From assembly GCA_031292175.1 (NCBI GenBank), contig JARLHQ010000024.1, forward strand, positions 48,992 to 112,991: a DNA stretch of 64,000 nucleotides, given 5' to 3'. The stretch's first letter is position 1. The number at the start of each line of letters is the position of its first letter. The notes under the pieces were generated by a model, which saw only the letters and a list, made by a program, of their open reading frames with translations, was not told where the DNA came from and did not search any database. Source of the stretch: Humidesulfovibrio sp. (GTDB taxonomy: Bacteria; Desulfobacterota; Desulfovibrionia; Desulfovibrionales; Desulfovibrionaceae). Below, in pieces: positions 28,941 to 37,101 of the stretch. Made by a program: the position numbers and the translations under genes.

Positions 28941-30247
28941 TATTTAACCACCCCGGCACCGAAGACCCGCTCTAAGATCGTCTTCACGTAACGCAGGTAA
29001 TAGCAGGGGTCGAACAATCTTTCAAGAGTTTCTAGACTTAAGTGCTGGCGAATTTCGGTATCGTTCAGCACCTCGTCCTTGAAGGGTTTGCGCGTGTCCC
29101 AGGAGCGCATGGCCGCGGCCTGGACCATCTCGTAGGCCCGCTGCCGCGCCAAGCCAAGGTCAAGCAGCTCCACAAGAACCCGCTGTGAGTAGAAGATCCC
29201 GTAGGAACCCTCCAGGTTGCGCTGCATGTTCTCGGGGATGATGCGCAGGTTCTTCAAGAGCCCGGCCAGGCGGTTCAGGATGTAGTCGGCCAGGATGGTG
29301 GAGTCGGGCATGATGACGCGCTCCACGCTGGAGTGCGAGATGTCGCGCTCGTGCCAGAGGGGCATGTCCTCCATGCTGGCCAGGGCGTTGGTGCGCAACA
29401 GGCGCGAAAGGCCGCAGAGGTTCTCCGCGCTGATGGGATTCTTTTTGTGCGGCATGGCGCTGGAGCCCTTCTGCCCCTTGGCGAAGCCTTCCTCAACCTC
29501 CAGCACCTCGGTGCGCTGGAGGTGCCGGAGCTCGGTGCACAGGCGCTCCACACCGCCGCCCAAGAGGCCCAGGGCGGTGAAGTAGTGCGCGTGGCGGTCG
29601 CGCTGGATGATCTGGGTGGACACGGGGTCCACGGTCAGTCCCAGGGTCTCGCAGGCCTTGGCTTCGAGCTCCGGGGAGAGATGGGCATAGGTGCCGACGG
29701 CGCCGGAAATCTTGCCAACGCGGATATTCTCCACGGCCGCCGTGAAGCGTTCCCTGTGCCGGGCAAACTCGGCATAGAATCCGGCCATCTTGAGGCCGAA
29801 GCTGGTGGGCTCGGCGTGGATGCCGTGGGTGCGGCCCATGCACAACTGATCCTTGTGGGCCAGAGCCATATCCTTCAAGACGCCGAGCACCTTGTCGATG
29901 TCCGCCAGGATGAGCTTGCCCGCGCGCACCAGCAGCACGGCATTGGCCGTGTCCACGATGTCGGAGCTGGTGCAGCCCAGGTGGATGAACCGGGCGGCCG
30001 GGCCGACCTTCTCCTCCACCGCGGTCAGGAAGGCGATGACGTCGTGCCGCGTCCGTTCCTCGATCTCAAGGATGCGGTCCACGTCGAAGTCGGCCTTGGC
30101 GCGTATGGTCGTCATGTCGTCCTGGGGGATGACGCCCAGACTGGTCCAGGCCTCGCACACGGCCAGCTCAACTTCGAGCCAGGCCCGAAAGCGGGCTTCA
30201 GTGGTCCACAGGGATGCCATTTCAGGACGGGAGTAGCGTTCGATCAT
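28940..30247 (-). CDS. purB: Adenylosuccinate lyase
   Basis: 435 residues. It releases fumarate from SAICAR and from adenylosuccinate in purine synthesis. The opening MIERYSRPEMASLWT is typical. The catalytic-loop signature is GSSAMPHKKNPISAENLCGLSRL, and the other active-site motifs are TSSDIVDTANA and GRTHGIHAEPTSFGLK. First gene of a minus-strand run purB-pyrE-csd6-like-membrane protein-csd4-like. No clear ribosome-binding site stands out. Confidence 0.97.
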   Translation of the reverse strand: MIERYSRPEMASLWTTEARFRAWLEVELAVCEAWTSLGVIPQDDMTTIRAKADFDVDRILEIEERTRHDVIAFLTAVEEKVGPAARFIHLGCTSSDIVDTANAVLLVRAGKLILADIDKVLGVLKDMALAHKDQLCMGRTHGIHAEPTSFGLKMAGFYAEFARHRERFTAAVENIRVGKISGAVGTYAHLSPELEAKACETLGLTVDPVSTQIIQRDRHAHYFTALGLLGGGVERLCTELRHLQRTEVLEVEEGFAKGQKGSSAMPHKKNPISAENLCGLSRLLRTNALASMEDMPLWHERDISHSSVERVIMPDSTILADYILNRLAGLLKNLRIIPENMQRNLEGSYGIFYSQRVLVELLDLGLARQRAYEMVQAAAMRSWDTRKPFKDEVLNDTEIRQHLSLETLERLFDPCYYLRYVKTILERVFGAGVVK

Positions 30248-30333
30248 GGGTGGTCACCGCCGGATGCTTGTCATGTCCAGACGGCCGCGATTCGGATGGG
30301 GGCGGGGCCGCCTCTGCGCCGTGTCAGAGCGCA

Positions 30334-30359
30334 TAAAAAAGGCAGCCGGTGGCTGCCTT
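30334..30359 (-). terminator. Rho-independent terminator after the FmdB-like gene
   Basis: On the minus strand AAGGCAGCC / GGCTGCCTT arms with a 3-nt loop run into TTTTTTATGC, separating the FmdB gene from purB. Confidence 0.85.
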
Positions 30360-30370
30360 CGGTTCCCTTA

Positions 30371-30664
30371 TCAGCTGGTGGCCGCCGAACTCGTTGCGGC
30401 CGGGGCCGCGCTTGGCGATTCGGCGGGCTTGGCCGCGGCATCGGCCGCAGGCTTGGCCGTGCCAGAACCCTCCGCGTTGGATGCCGCGCCGGAGTAGCCG
30501 CTGGCGTACCAGCCGCCCCCCTTGAGCACGAAAGAGGTGCTGGAGATGATCCGACTGGCGTTGCCACCACACACGGGACAGGGGATGTCCCGCTCTTCGT
30601 AGTCCTTCTGCCATTCCTCGAAGATCTGTTTGCAGTCCTGGCAGTTGTACTCGTAGATGGGCAT
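30371..30664 (-). CDS. FmdB-family zinc-ribbon protein
   Basis: 97 residues. The first 50 form the FmdB zinc ribbon: MPIYEYNCQDCKQIFE, then CPVCGG and SRIISSTSFVLKGGGWYASGY. The remaining half is a low-complexity Ala/Pro/Ser tail. The four cysteines would bind one zinc. The family was named from an amidase/formamidase regulator, but most members are uncharacterised. The ATG is chosen for the invariant MPIYEY start and the GGAGGAAA upstream. Confidence 0.85.
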   Translation of the reverse strand: MPIYEYNCQDCKQIFEEWQKDYEERDIPCPVCGGNASRIISSTSFVLKGGGWYASGYSGAASNAEGSGTAKPAADAAAKPAESPSAAPAATSSAATS

Positions 30665-30681
30665 GGAATTTCCTCCAAACC

Positions 30682-30702
30682 AAAAACGGGCCCGCAGGCC
30701 CG
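30682..30702 (-). terminator. Small terminator between 38-residue gene and FmdB-like gene
   Basis: On the minus strand CGGGCC and GGCCCG arms around a 4-nt loop precede TTTTTGG. Another GC hairpin (GGGCGGC/GCCGCCC) sits at about 30711-30732. Confidence 0.6.
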
Positions 30703-30744
30703 GAAAGGACGGGGCGGCCCGAAAGCCGCCCGCCAACCTCGCGC

Positions 30745-30861
30745 CTATTTGCCCTTGGCCGCGGCCTTGGCCTCGCGGACGCGCTCCTTGAGGCGTTCCT
30801 CGCGGCGCTTGCGGCGACGGTCGATTTCCTTCATGCGTTCGATTTTCTTTTGCTTGCCCAT
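30745..30861 (-). CDS. 38-residue Lys/Arg/Glu-rich protein
   Basis: Short frame beginning MGKQKKIERMKEIDRRRKRR and ending AKAAAKGK. About half the residues are charged, with alternating basic and acidic positions that predict a single straight alpha helix. GGAGGTCAC precedes the ATG at ideal spacing, and a terminator follows, so it looks like a real gene despite its size. No family is recognised. RNA or ribosome binding would suit the composition (inference). Confidence 0.65.
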   Translation of the reverse strand: MGKQKKIERMKEIDRRRKRREERLKERVREAKAAAKGK

Positions 30862-31042
30862 GTGACCTCCTGGGAAAAATGCGCGTTCCGCGCCTTGACT
30901 GCGCGCTTCCTAGCGCACAATCATCCGTATGTAAAGCGTCCCCCGCGGCTGTCAAGGCCTGCTCTTGACGCGGGGCTCGCCAGGCCTCATTATCTAAAAG
31001 CGGGCCCGCCCGCTATAATCCCCGATCCGAGGAGTCGAAGCA

Positions 31043-31543
31043 ATGATCAAAAACACCCACGCCAACGCGGTGGCCGACATCGCCGAGGTGTTCATGTTTG
31101 AACAATGGCTCAGGCACTATTACGCCGTGGAGAAGAATGGCAAGGTCCTGCTCGAGGTGTCTGAGGACGACGTGAAGTCCATCTACGAGAACGAGGCGCA
31201 TCTGGCTTCCTTGCTGGACATGGTGAACAACCAGGAGATCAGCTACGAGAAGTGCCAGACCACGGTTTGCGCCTTCGTGGGCGCGCGCTATGACGGTTCC
31301 AAGTATGGCCCCGAAGTCATCGCCAAGGCCATGGACTCCAAGGCTTTCAAAGTCGAGTTGTACGTCTTCGGCGTGTGGATGAAAGGGCACGAGAGCTACC
31401 TCGACGAACGCAAAATGCCCTTTGCCGAGTGGCGCGAGATGTACGCCGGTTGGAACAGCCTGGACCAGGTGAAGGAATACCGCAAGAAGCTCATGGCTGG
31501 CGGCGGTGATCCCAACCGTCCGGCGACGAACGCCTTGCATTAG
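31043..31543 (+). CDS. Conserved-looking protein of unknown function
   Basis: 166 residues, soluble, mixed alpha/beta, not recognised. The N-terminal half is rich in aromatic and acidic residues (IAEVFMFEQWLRHYYAVEKN region) and it has a single CQTTVC pair that might bind metal or form a disulfide. No signal peptide or membrane helix. GAGGAG precedes the ATG. It lies upstream of a PilZ-domain gene on the same strand, 120 nt away. Confidence 0.75.
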   Translation: MIKNTHANAVADIAEVFMFEQWLRHYYAVEKNGKVLLEVSEDDVKSIYENEAHLASLLDMVNNQEISYEKCQTTVCAFVGARYDGSKYGPEVIAKAMDSKAFKVELYVFGVWMKGHESYLDERKMPFAEWREMYAGWNSLDQVKEYRKKLMAGGGDPNRPATNALH

Positions 31544-31663
31544 GCTTTCCGCATGGAGCGGCGTTTGCAAGAGCCGCAGAGCAACGGGTAAAATCCTCCC
31601 CTCTTCCCGTTGGCGGCTCAGTCAACACAACGCGAAACGCCCAGGTAAGCGAGGTCTCCCGGC

Positions 31664-32533
31664 ATGTGCGCTCTCTGGTCCCGAGAGGACGACAGCAAAC
31701 GCAAACAGCAGGTCATTCTGGACCTGCTGGAGGACATCCGTGACCAGCGCGCCAAGCTCAAGCTTGAGTTCGACGCGGGGATCACCACTCTGAAGGACCT
31801 CACGGCCGCGCTTCTGGAGTATGACATCAGCGGTTTGGCGGTGGAGGTCGCGAGCCTGAAGGGCGTTCCCCGCGCCTTCGAGGGCGCGCACGTCGGCTGC
31901 TTCTTCCGCGTACAAGACCGTGAGGTGCGCGGCCGCGAGCAGTACCTGACCTTCGACAGCGTGGTGCGCGCAGTTTCACAGCAGCCGAACGGCGTAGTGC
32001 ACTTCAGCCTGAGCTTCCCGCAAAACCTCAAGAGCGCCCAGCAGCGACGCAGCGTGCGGGTGAAGGTGGACAACCGCAAGGTGCCGGAACTCTCCGTCTG
32101 GCCGGATTTTTCCGGCTGGCAGGATCTGAGCAAGCTTGCACCCGTGTTCGGGGCGGAGCAGTTGGCCAACCGCTTGTACAAGGTGGATAATTTCTCGGCG
32201 AACGGGCTGCGGCTGCTGGTTTCTTCCGCGCTGATGCACGAGGCCATGCCCCAGCCGGTGAAGGGCTCACGTTTTGCCGTGAACTTCCGCGCCGTGGCCG
32301 AGCCGGGCGCCGCGCCTGCGTCTTTCTGGGCCAGCGCGCTGTTGCGCAACCACTTTTACGACCCCCAGACCAGCGAGACGGCCCTCGGCTTCGAGTTCGT
32401 CGCCGAAGGCGTCATGGACGAGAAATTCGGCATGGTGTGGCGACCTCTCCGCTTCGACGAGGTCTCTGGTTTGGGCAAGTTCGTGTTCAAGTGGAACCTC
32501 GACCTCTACCGCGAAAAGGGCATGGGGGCATAG
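31664..32533 (+). CDS. PilZ-domain protein (putative c-di-GMP receptor)
   Basis: 289 residues with a YcgR-like layout: an N-terminal beta-rich domain (about 30-125) and a PilZ domain. The two c-di-GMP-binding motifs are visible: RRSVR (Arg128/Arg132) and NFSANG (176-181, the N-x-S-x-x-G motif). The gap between the motifs, about 44 residues, is longer than usual and contains the insert WPDFSGWQDLSKLAPVFGAE. YcgR-type proteins act as flagellar brakes; a motility role here is an inference. GAGG lies 8-10 nt before the ATG. Confidence 0.75.
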   Translation: MCALWSREDDSKRKQQVILDLLEDIRDQRAKLKLEFDAGITTLKDLTAALLEYDISGLAVEVASLKGVPRAFEGAHVGCFFRVQDREVRGREQYLTFDSVVRAVSQQPNGVVHFSLSFPQNLKSAQQRRSVRVKVDNRKVPELSVWPDFSGWQDLSKLAPVFGAEQLANRLYKVDNFSANGLRLLVSSALMHEAMPQPVKGSRFAVNFRAVAEPGAAPASFWASALLRNHFYDPQTSETALGFEFVAEGVMDEKFGMVWRPLRFDEVSGLGKFVFKWNLDLYREKGMGA

Positions 32534-32609
32534 GGCCACCACCCGGCTGGCGCGGGAAGGCCGATCATTCCAACGGCCCAACTGTCTGACTGGCGGGCCG
32601 GATGCGGGC

Positions 32610-33080
32610 CTATCTGCCGGACGATCCCTGGCCCCCCAGGGGGATGATGGGCCGCACCTGAATGGGCTGGTTTTCGAACGGGGTCTGCTGCTGTTGCTGC
32701 CTCACTGGCGCCCGGTGGCGCATCACCGTCTCTCCGGTCTTTTCATCGCGGCCGATGGTGATGGAGTCGTCGCTTGAGTCCGTGCCCAGCTCATTGTCCT
32801 GGCGGTTCTTGGCCGTGTCGATGTTCGGGAACTTGCTCTTGTGTGCGCTGGCCGGGGGCGTGGTCCCGTTTGTTTGCACGGCGCCGCCGCCTTCGGTGGG
32901 GAGAATCTGCATGGGCACAGGCTTCTGAGGCTGCGCCGCCAGCGGCGGCTCCACAGGGACGCGGACGGAATTTTGCGCCCAGCCCGCGCCGGGGGACAGC
33001 GCCAGAATGGACAGTTGCAAGAGCCCCAGCAGCGGCAGGGCGGTGGTCCATTTCACGTTGCAACGCGTGCGCGCGGTCAT
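32610..33080 (-). CDS. Exported Pro/Gln-rich protein of unknown function
   Basis: 156 residues. A signal peptide (about 1-34, LPLLGLLQLSILALSPGAGWAQ) leads to a disordered mature chain rich in Pro, Gln and Asp, with a run of five Gln. No domain is recognised. GGGAGGACGC precedes the ATG; an upstream in-frame start lacks both signal and ribosome site. It is divergent from purM. Confidence 0.65.
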   Translation of the reverse strand: MTARTRCNVKWTTALPLLGLLQLSILALSPGAGWAQNSVRVPVEPPLAAQPQKPVPMQILPTEGGGAVQTNGTTPPASAHKSKFPNIDTAKNRQDNELGTDSSDDSITIGRDEKTGETVMRHRAPVRQQQQQTPFENQPIQVRPIIPLGGQGSSGR

Positions 33081-33220
33081 GCGTCCTCCCTTGGGGGCCA
33101 GCCGGAATGCGAGGGCTCGGGATTTAGGGTTTGAATCTTGGCCGGCTTCAGTATACACTCCAGAGATACAAAGAAGCAACGGCCCAATATCGACGCCGTT
33201 TCATGCAGGAGGAGAAAAGA

Positions 33221-34273
33221 ATGTCCCATAGAGCCGATGCCTACAAGGCCGCCGGGGTCAACATCGACGAGGCCAACGCCTTCGTGGAGCGCATCAAGGC
33301 CCTGGCCGCCAGCACCCATACCAAGGGCGTGCTCTCTGGCATCGGCGGGTTCGGGGGGCTCTACAAGCCTGATCTTGGCAACATCGCCGCGCCGGTTCTT
33401 GTTTCCGGCACGGACGGGGTGGGCACCAAGCTCAAGTTGGCCTTCGCCTTCGGCGGGCACGACACCATTGGCATTGACCTGGTGGGCATGAACGTCAACG
33501 ACGTGTTGGTACAGGGCGCGCGTCCCCTGTTTTTCCTTGACTATTTCGCCACAGGCAAACTCGATTCCGATGTGGCCGTGCGCGTCATCTCCGGCATCGT
33601 GGAAGGCTGCCACCAGGCCAAGTGCTCGCTGCTCGGTGGCGAGACCGCGGAGATGCCCGGCTTCTATCCCGAGGGCGAGTACGATCTCTCCGGCTTCTGC
33701 GTTGGCATGGTGGACTACGACCGCATCGTTGACGGTTCGCAGATCGCCAATGGCGACGTGATCATCGGCCTGGCCTCCAGCGGCCCGCACTCCAACGGCT
33801 ACTCACTTATCCGCAAGATTTTCAACGCCTCTGGCCTGTCCGGATCGGACACCCTGCCCGGCGACTCCATTACCGTGGCCGAGGCCCTCATGGCGCCCAC
33901 GCGCATTTACGTGCAGCCTGTGCTGAACCTGCTGCGCGATCTGCCCATCAAGGGCATGGCGCACATCACCGGCGGCGGCTTTTACGACAACCTGCCCCGT
34001 GTGCTGCCCAAGGCCGTCACCGCGCACATCCGCTTCGGCTCCTGGCCGGTCACCCCGGTGTTCCTGTGGCTCAAGAACCAGGGCAGGCTGTCCTGGCCGG
34101 AGATGCTGCAGATCTTCAACACCGGAATTGGTTATGTGCTTGTCGCCAGGAAGGACGTGGCCGAGGACATCATGGACCGGCTGGCTGGCATGGATGTGCC
34201 GGGCTACGTCATCGGCGAGGTCAAGACCCGCGTGGAGGATCAGGAGCAGGTGCAGGTGCAGTTTCCTGGCTAG
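33221..34273 (+). CDS. purM: Phosphoribosylformylglycinamidine cyclo-ligase (AIR synthetase)
   Basis: 350 residues. It closes the imidazole ring of AIR with ATP in purine synthesis. Family landmarks are YKAAGVNIDEANAFVERIK, GTDGVGTKLKLAF, GIDLVGMNVNDVLVQGARPLFFLDYFATG, GGETAEMPGFY and ASSGPHSNGYSLIRK. AGGAGGAG precedes the ATG at MSHRADAY; the frame extends upstream without conservation. It ends before a strong bidirectional terminator. Confidence 0.97.
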   Translation: MSHRADAYKAAGVNIDEANAFVERIKALAASTHTKGVLSGIGGFGGLYKPDLGNIAAPVLVSGTDGVGTKLKLAFAFGGHDTIGIDLVGMNVNDVLVQGARPLFFLDYFATGKLDSDVAVRVISGIVEGCHQAKCSLLGGETAEMPGFYPEGEYDLSGFCVGMVDYDRIVDGSQIANGDVIIGLASSGPHSNGYSLIRKIFNASGLSGSDTLPGDSITVAEALMAPTRIYVQPVLNLLRDLPIKGMAHITGGGFYDNLPRVLPKAVTAHIRFGSWPVTPVFLWLKNQGRLSWPEMLQIFNTGIGYVLVARKDVAEDIMDRLAGMDVPGYVIGEVKTRVEDQEQVQVQFPG

Positions 34274-34297
34274 GTAAGCCCTCCGCAATGGCGCAAT

Positions 34298-34330
34298 AAA
34301 AAGCCCCGGCATGCCGGGGCTTTTTATTTT
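34298..34330. terminator. Bidirectional terminator between purM and the histidine kinase
   Basis: A near-perfect palindrome with AAAAAGCCCCGGC / GCCGGGGCTTTTT arms gives a T tract in both directions, serving the two convergent genes. Confidence 0.9.
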
Positions 34331-35886
34331 TCATCCTTCGGAAAGCGAAGGATGAAGCGTGCGCCGCCACTCTCCGCGTTGTCTGCGGAAAACCGCCCGT
34401 GCAGTTGCTGCGCCAGACCGGACATGAGGAGCATCCCCAGGGTGGCGTGGTTCTCCAGCGTGAATCCCGGCGAGAGGCCTGGACCGTTGTCCTGAACGGA
34501 AAGCTCCAGCTCCGCTCCATTGGCGTGCAAGGTCACTTGCAGCACGGGCTCGGAGTTGTGGGGGAAGGCGTGCTTCATGGTGTTTATCAGCAATTCGTTC
34601 ACGAGCAGGCCGCAAGGCACGCACTGGGTGATGGGCAGACGCACGTCGTCCATCTCGAACACAGCCCGCACAGGTGGCGTCATCCCGCTGAACAGGTGGT
34701 CCACCAACTGGCGCACGTACCCTGGCATGTCCATATAGGAAAGGTCCGAGGCTGCGTACAGGTGCTCATGCACCAGGGCCATGCTTTTGAGGCGTTCACG
34801 GCTTTCCTCGAAGAGCACACGGTCGCGCGGGTCCAGCACATATTCCGACTGCAGACTGAGCAGGCTGCTGACGATCTGGATGTTGTTCTTCACCCGGTGG
34901 TGCAGTTCCTTCAGCATCACGGTCTTTTCCTGCAGGGCGGTGCGGATCACCTGCTCCGCCTCGTAACGCCGGGTTTCAGCCCGTTCCAGAGCTCCACCCA
35001 CGCGGCGCGCCACAAGCAGCACGCCCAGCGCCACGGCGACGGAACTGCCTACGGCGACGCCTGCCGCCACGAGCGCGTCGTCAGGCCCCAGGTGTGCGTC
35101 TCCCTGTCCGAGCAGGAGGGAGTGCGCGAGAGACAGAGCCGCCACCAAGGGCACAAAGGCCCGCAGTAAAATGGCTCTGGCTGATGGGCCAGTGAACATG
35201 CGCAGGGGCTGCAGCTTGGGCCCAGCCGCACAGACGAGCCCGACGCCGAGGAGGATAAAGCCGAGAGCGGTGGACCGGGCCATGGGCACGACGCCCGAGC
35301 TGTAGAGCAGCGGTGTGCCGAAGGCATAGCCGAGCAGAAAGACGCAACCCCACAGGACCACGACGGCGCCGAGCCAACCGGCCGCCCGCAGGCCGTGGAT
35401 CCGAACGCGCGCATCATGACGCAGGAACAGGGGCAGGGCCGAGGCGCTCGCCAGGGCGAACAAGGTGGCCGTGGCCGGCGACATGTCCACATGCGGCGCG
35501 CCCGCCCAGGCGTTCACCTGCTGGAAGATCAGATCCAGAAGGCCGACGCTCCGGCCAAGGAACATTCCGGCCAGGTTCAGCAGTGCAAGGCCGCCCACGA
35601 TGGCGACGGCCATGGCCTTGATCCTCTGGATGCTGGACTGGCCGTTCGCGGCCAACAAATGCACCACGGCGAGCGTCAGAAAGAACGTTGCGGTGCTGGG
35701 GGCCATGGGCACGAAGATCTGCGCGGTGCTGTCCAGCAGCCGTTTCCCCACGAGGCTGCCCACAAGTCCGAGCAAGGCCAGGATCACAAGCGCTGCGGCG
35801 CAGGCCAGCGTTGTCCAACGCGCAACATCCAGCGGTGCGCTGGAGGGGATCGCCGATACGAGGACTTCGCCGTTGGCTCTGGGCAT
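34324..35886 (-). CDS. HisKA_2-family membrane histidine kinase
   Basis: 520 residues. The N-terminal 300 hold about eight membrane helices, then a dimerisation/phospho-acceptor domain with KELHHRVKNNIQIVSSLLSLQ (His329) and a GHKL ATPase domain with VNELLINTMKHAF and VQDNGPGLSPGF. The HisKA_2 type often works with PAS-free sensors and CheY- or anti-anti-sigma-linked outputs. The membrane part contains three similar segments of about 18 residues (starting at about 60, 134 and 201). No response regulator is adjacent. GGAG lies 5 nt upstream of the ATG. Confidence 0.9.
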   Translation of the reverse strand: MPRANGEVLVSAIPSSAPLDVARWTTLACAAALVILALLGLVGSLVGKRLLDSTAQIFVPMAPSTATFFLTLAVVHLLAANGQSSIQRIKAMAVAIVGGLALLNLAGMFLGRSVGLLDLIFQQVNAWAGAPHVDMSPATATLFALASASALPLFLRHDARVRIHGLRAAGWLGAVVVLWGCVFLLGYAFGTPLLYSSGVVPMARSTALGFILLGVGLVCAAGPKLQPLRMFTGPSARAILLRAFVPLVAALSLAHSLLLGQGDAHLGPDDALVAAGVAVGSSVAVALGVLLVARRVGGALERAETRRYEAEQVIRTALQEKTVMLKELHHRVKNNIQIVSSLLSLQSEYVLDPRDRVLFEESRERLKSMALVHEHLYAASDLSYMDMPGYVRQLVDHLFSGMTPPVRAVFEMDDVRLPITQCVPCGLLVNELLINTMKHAFPHNSEPVLQVTLHANGAELELSVQDNGPGLSPGFTLENHATLGMLLMSGLAQQLHGRFSADNAESGGARFILRFPKDEK

Positions 35887-35972
35887 AGGGGCTCCAGGGG
35901 AAGCATGGGGTCGTTCGCTGAAGAATACAGGAGCGCACGCGCCGAGGCAAGCTTGGCCGAAATTACAGACAC

Positions 35973-36002
35973 AAAAAGGCCCCGGCGTGCCGAGGCCTTT
36001 TT
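35973..36002. terminator. Bidirectional terminator after the LUD gene
   Basis: AAAAAGGCC-CGGC / GCCG-GGCCTTTTT arms give T tracts both ways. It lies 19 nt past the LUD-domain stop. Confidence 0.85.
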
Positions 36003-36021
36003 ACGCAACGGCGCGGCAGGA

Positions 36022-36675
36022 CTAGTAGCCCAGGTCCTCGCCCACCAGCACCACGTGGATGCGGTCCTTCACGCTGGAGCCTTCAATGATGGTCCAAGCG
36101 TTGCAAATCCTCGTCTCGCTGCGACAATTGTGGCAGCGCCCGTCTTCGATGCAGGGGTTCTTCAGCCCCAGTCCGGCCAGACGGATGTTGTTGGCCGGAG
36201 CGGCGATGGTGCGCACGCGGGCAAACGCCGCCTCCAGGTCGGCCACGACCTTGTTCATGCCCACCAGGAGCAGCACCTTTTGCGGCCCGAAGAGCATACC
36301 CGCCACACGGTTGCCGGAGCCGTCGAGGTTCACCAGTCGGCCGTCCAGGGTGAGGGCGTTGGTGCTTGTGACGAGCACGTCGGCCAGGAGTCCCTGGCGG
36401 CGGACCTCCAGGCCGTCGGCCGGGGTGAGCCCCGGCGCATAGGGGTCCATGAGGGTCACGCCGGGCTTGGCCGCGATGGCCGCCCACAGGCCGAGCCCGC
36501 CTGCGGATTCCGAGCCGCAGCGGCTGACCCGCGCAGGGCTGGGAATGAGCGCCAGAACCGCGTCCTTGGCCTCGGCGGCGGTGCGGTGGAAACTGGCCGC
36601 CATGCGGCGGTGGCCAAGCTGTTTGATGAGATGGGTCGCGAGTTTCTCGCGCTGTTGCAGAAGCGGTGCGTCCAT
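36022..36675 (-). CDS. LUD-domain protein (DUF162, LutC/YkgG-like)
   Basis: 217 residues covering one LUD domain, with ESAGGLGLWAAI, VLVTSTNALTLDGRLVNLDGSGNRVAGMLFGP and VLLLVGMNKVV motifs typical of the family. Family members (LutB/LutC) serve lactate oxidation. A C-terminal cysteine cluster, NPCIEDGRCHNCRSETRIC, could bind an iron-sulfur cluster or zinc. No other lactate genes are nearby. TTGGAGG precedes the ATG at MDAPLLQQ; a longer frame has no ribosome site. Confidence 0.85.
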   Translation of the reverse strand: MDAPLLQQREKLATHLIKQLGHRRMAASFHRTAAEAKDAVLALIPSPARVSRCGSESAGGLGLWAAIAAKPGVTLMDPYAPGLTPADGLEVRRQGLLADVLVTSTNALTLDGRLVNLDGSGNRVAGMLFGPQKVLLLVGMNKVVADLEAAFARVRTIAAPANNIRLAGLGLKNPCIEDGRCHNCRSETRICNAWTIIEGSSVKDRIHVVLVGEDLGY

Positions 36676-36828
36676 GGTGGGCCTCCAAGAAGTTGAGGTT
36701 TCTTGAAGCATGATATGCCTCTGCTCCCCCAGCGCCGTCAATGACGGACAAAAAAGTTAGTGCCGTTATCCCCTTTGACCTGCCGACAATTGTGTATTAC
36801 GTATCGCCATGCGTATGCTGGGGAACAG

Positions 36829-37023
36829 ATGCAAAACATGAAAGAAAAGCACATGGCCGTCAGCGGCCAGGATTGCCCGCAGTCAGGGGTTTGGCAGGCC
36901 GTGGGGACCGCGTTGCCGCCGTTGCTCGTGGCCAAGGGGGACATTTTGCCTGGAGCGCAGGGCAGGGTGCTGACCTGGGTGTTGTTGGATCTTCCCACCC
37001 ACGAGTCCGCAAGCGGGCTGTAG
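36829..37023 (+). CDS. Small protein with CPxSGxW motif
   Basis: 64 codons starting MQNMKEKHMAVSGQDCPQSG and continuing VWQAVG, then KGDILPGAQGRVLTWVLLD. The C-P-x-S-G-x-W and K-G-D-x-x-P pattern recurs in several small cytosolic proteins of unknown role, so I regard it as likely coding. GGGG lies upstream of this ATG; two internal ATGs (36838, 36853) are alternatives. It ends just before a strong terminator, which supports transcription. Confidence 0.5.
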   Translation: MQNMKEKHMAVSGQDCPQSGVWQAVGTALPPLLVAKGDILPGAQGRVLTWVLLDLPTHESASGL

Positions 37024-37045
37024 CCTCTTATTCCCAGCCCAGGCA

Positions 37046-37084
37046 TAAAAAGCCCCCGGCGTGATCGATCACGCCGGGGGCTTT
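37046..37084. terminator. Bidirectional terminator before amtB
   Basis: The arms AAAGCCCCCGGCGTGATC / GATCACGCCGGGGGCTTT form a perfect 36-nt palindrome. The T tract is five on the minus strand (amtB side) and three on the plus strand. Confidence 0.85.
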
Positions 37085-37101
37085 GCCGTCATGAAGCGTT
37101 C

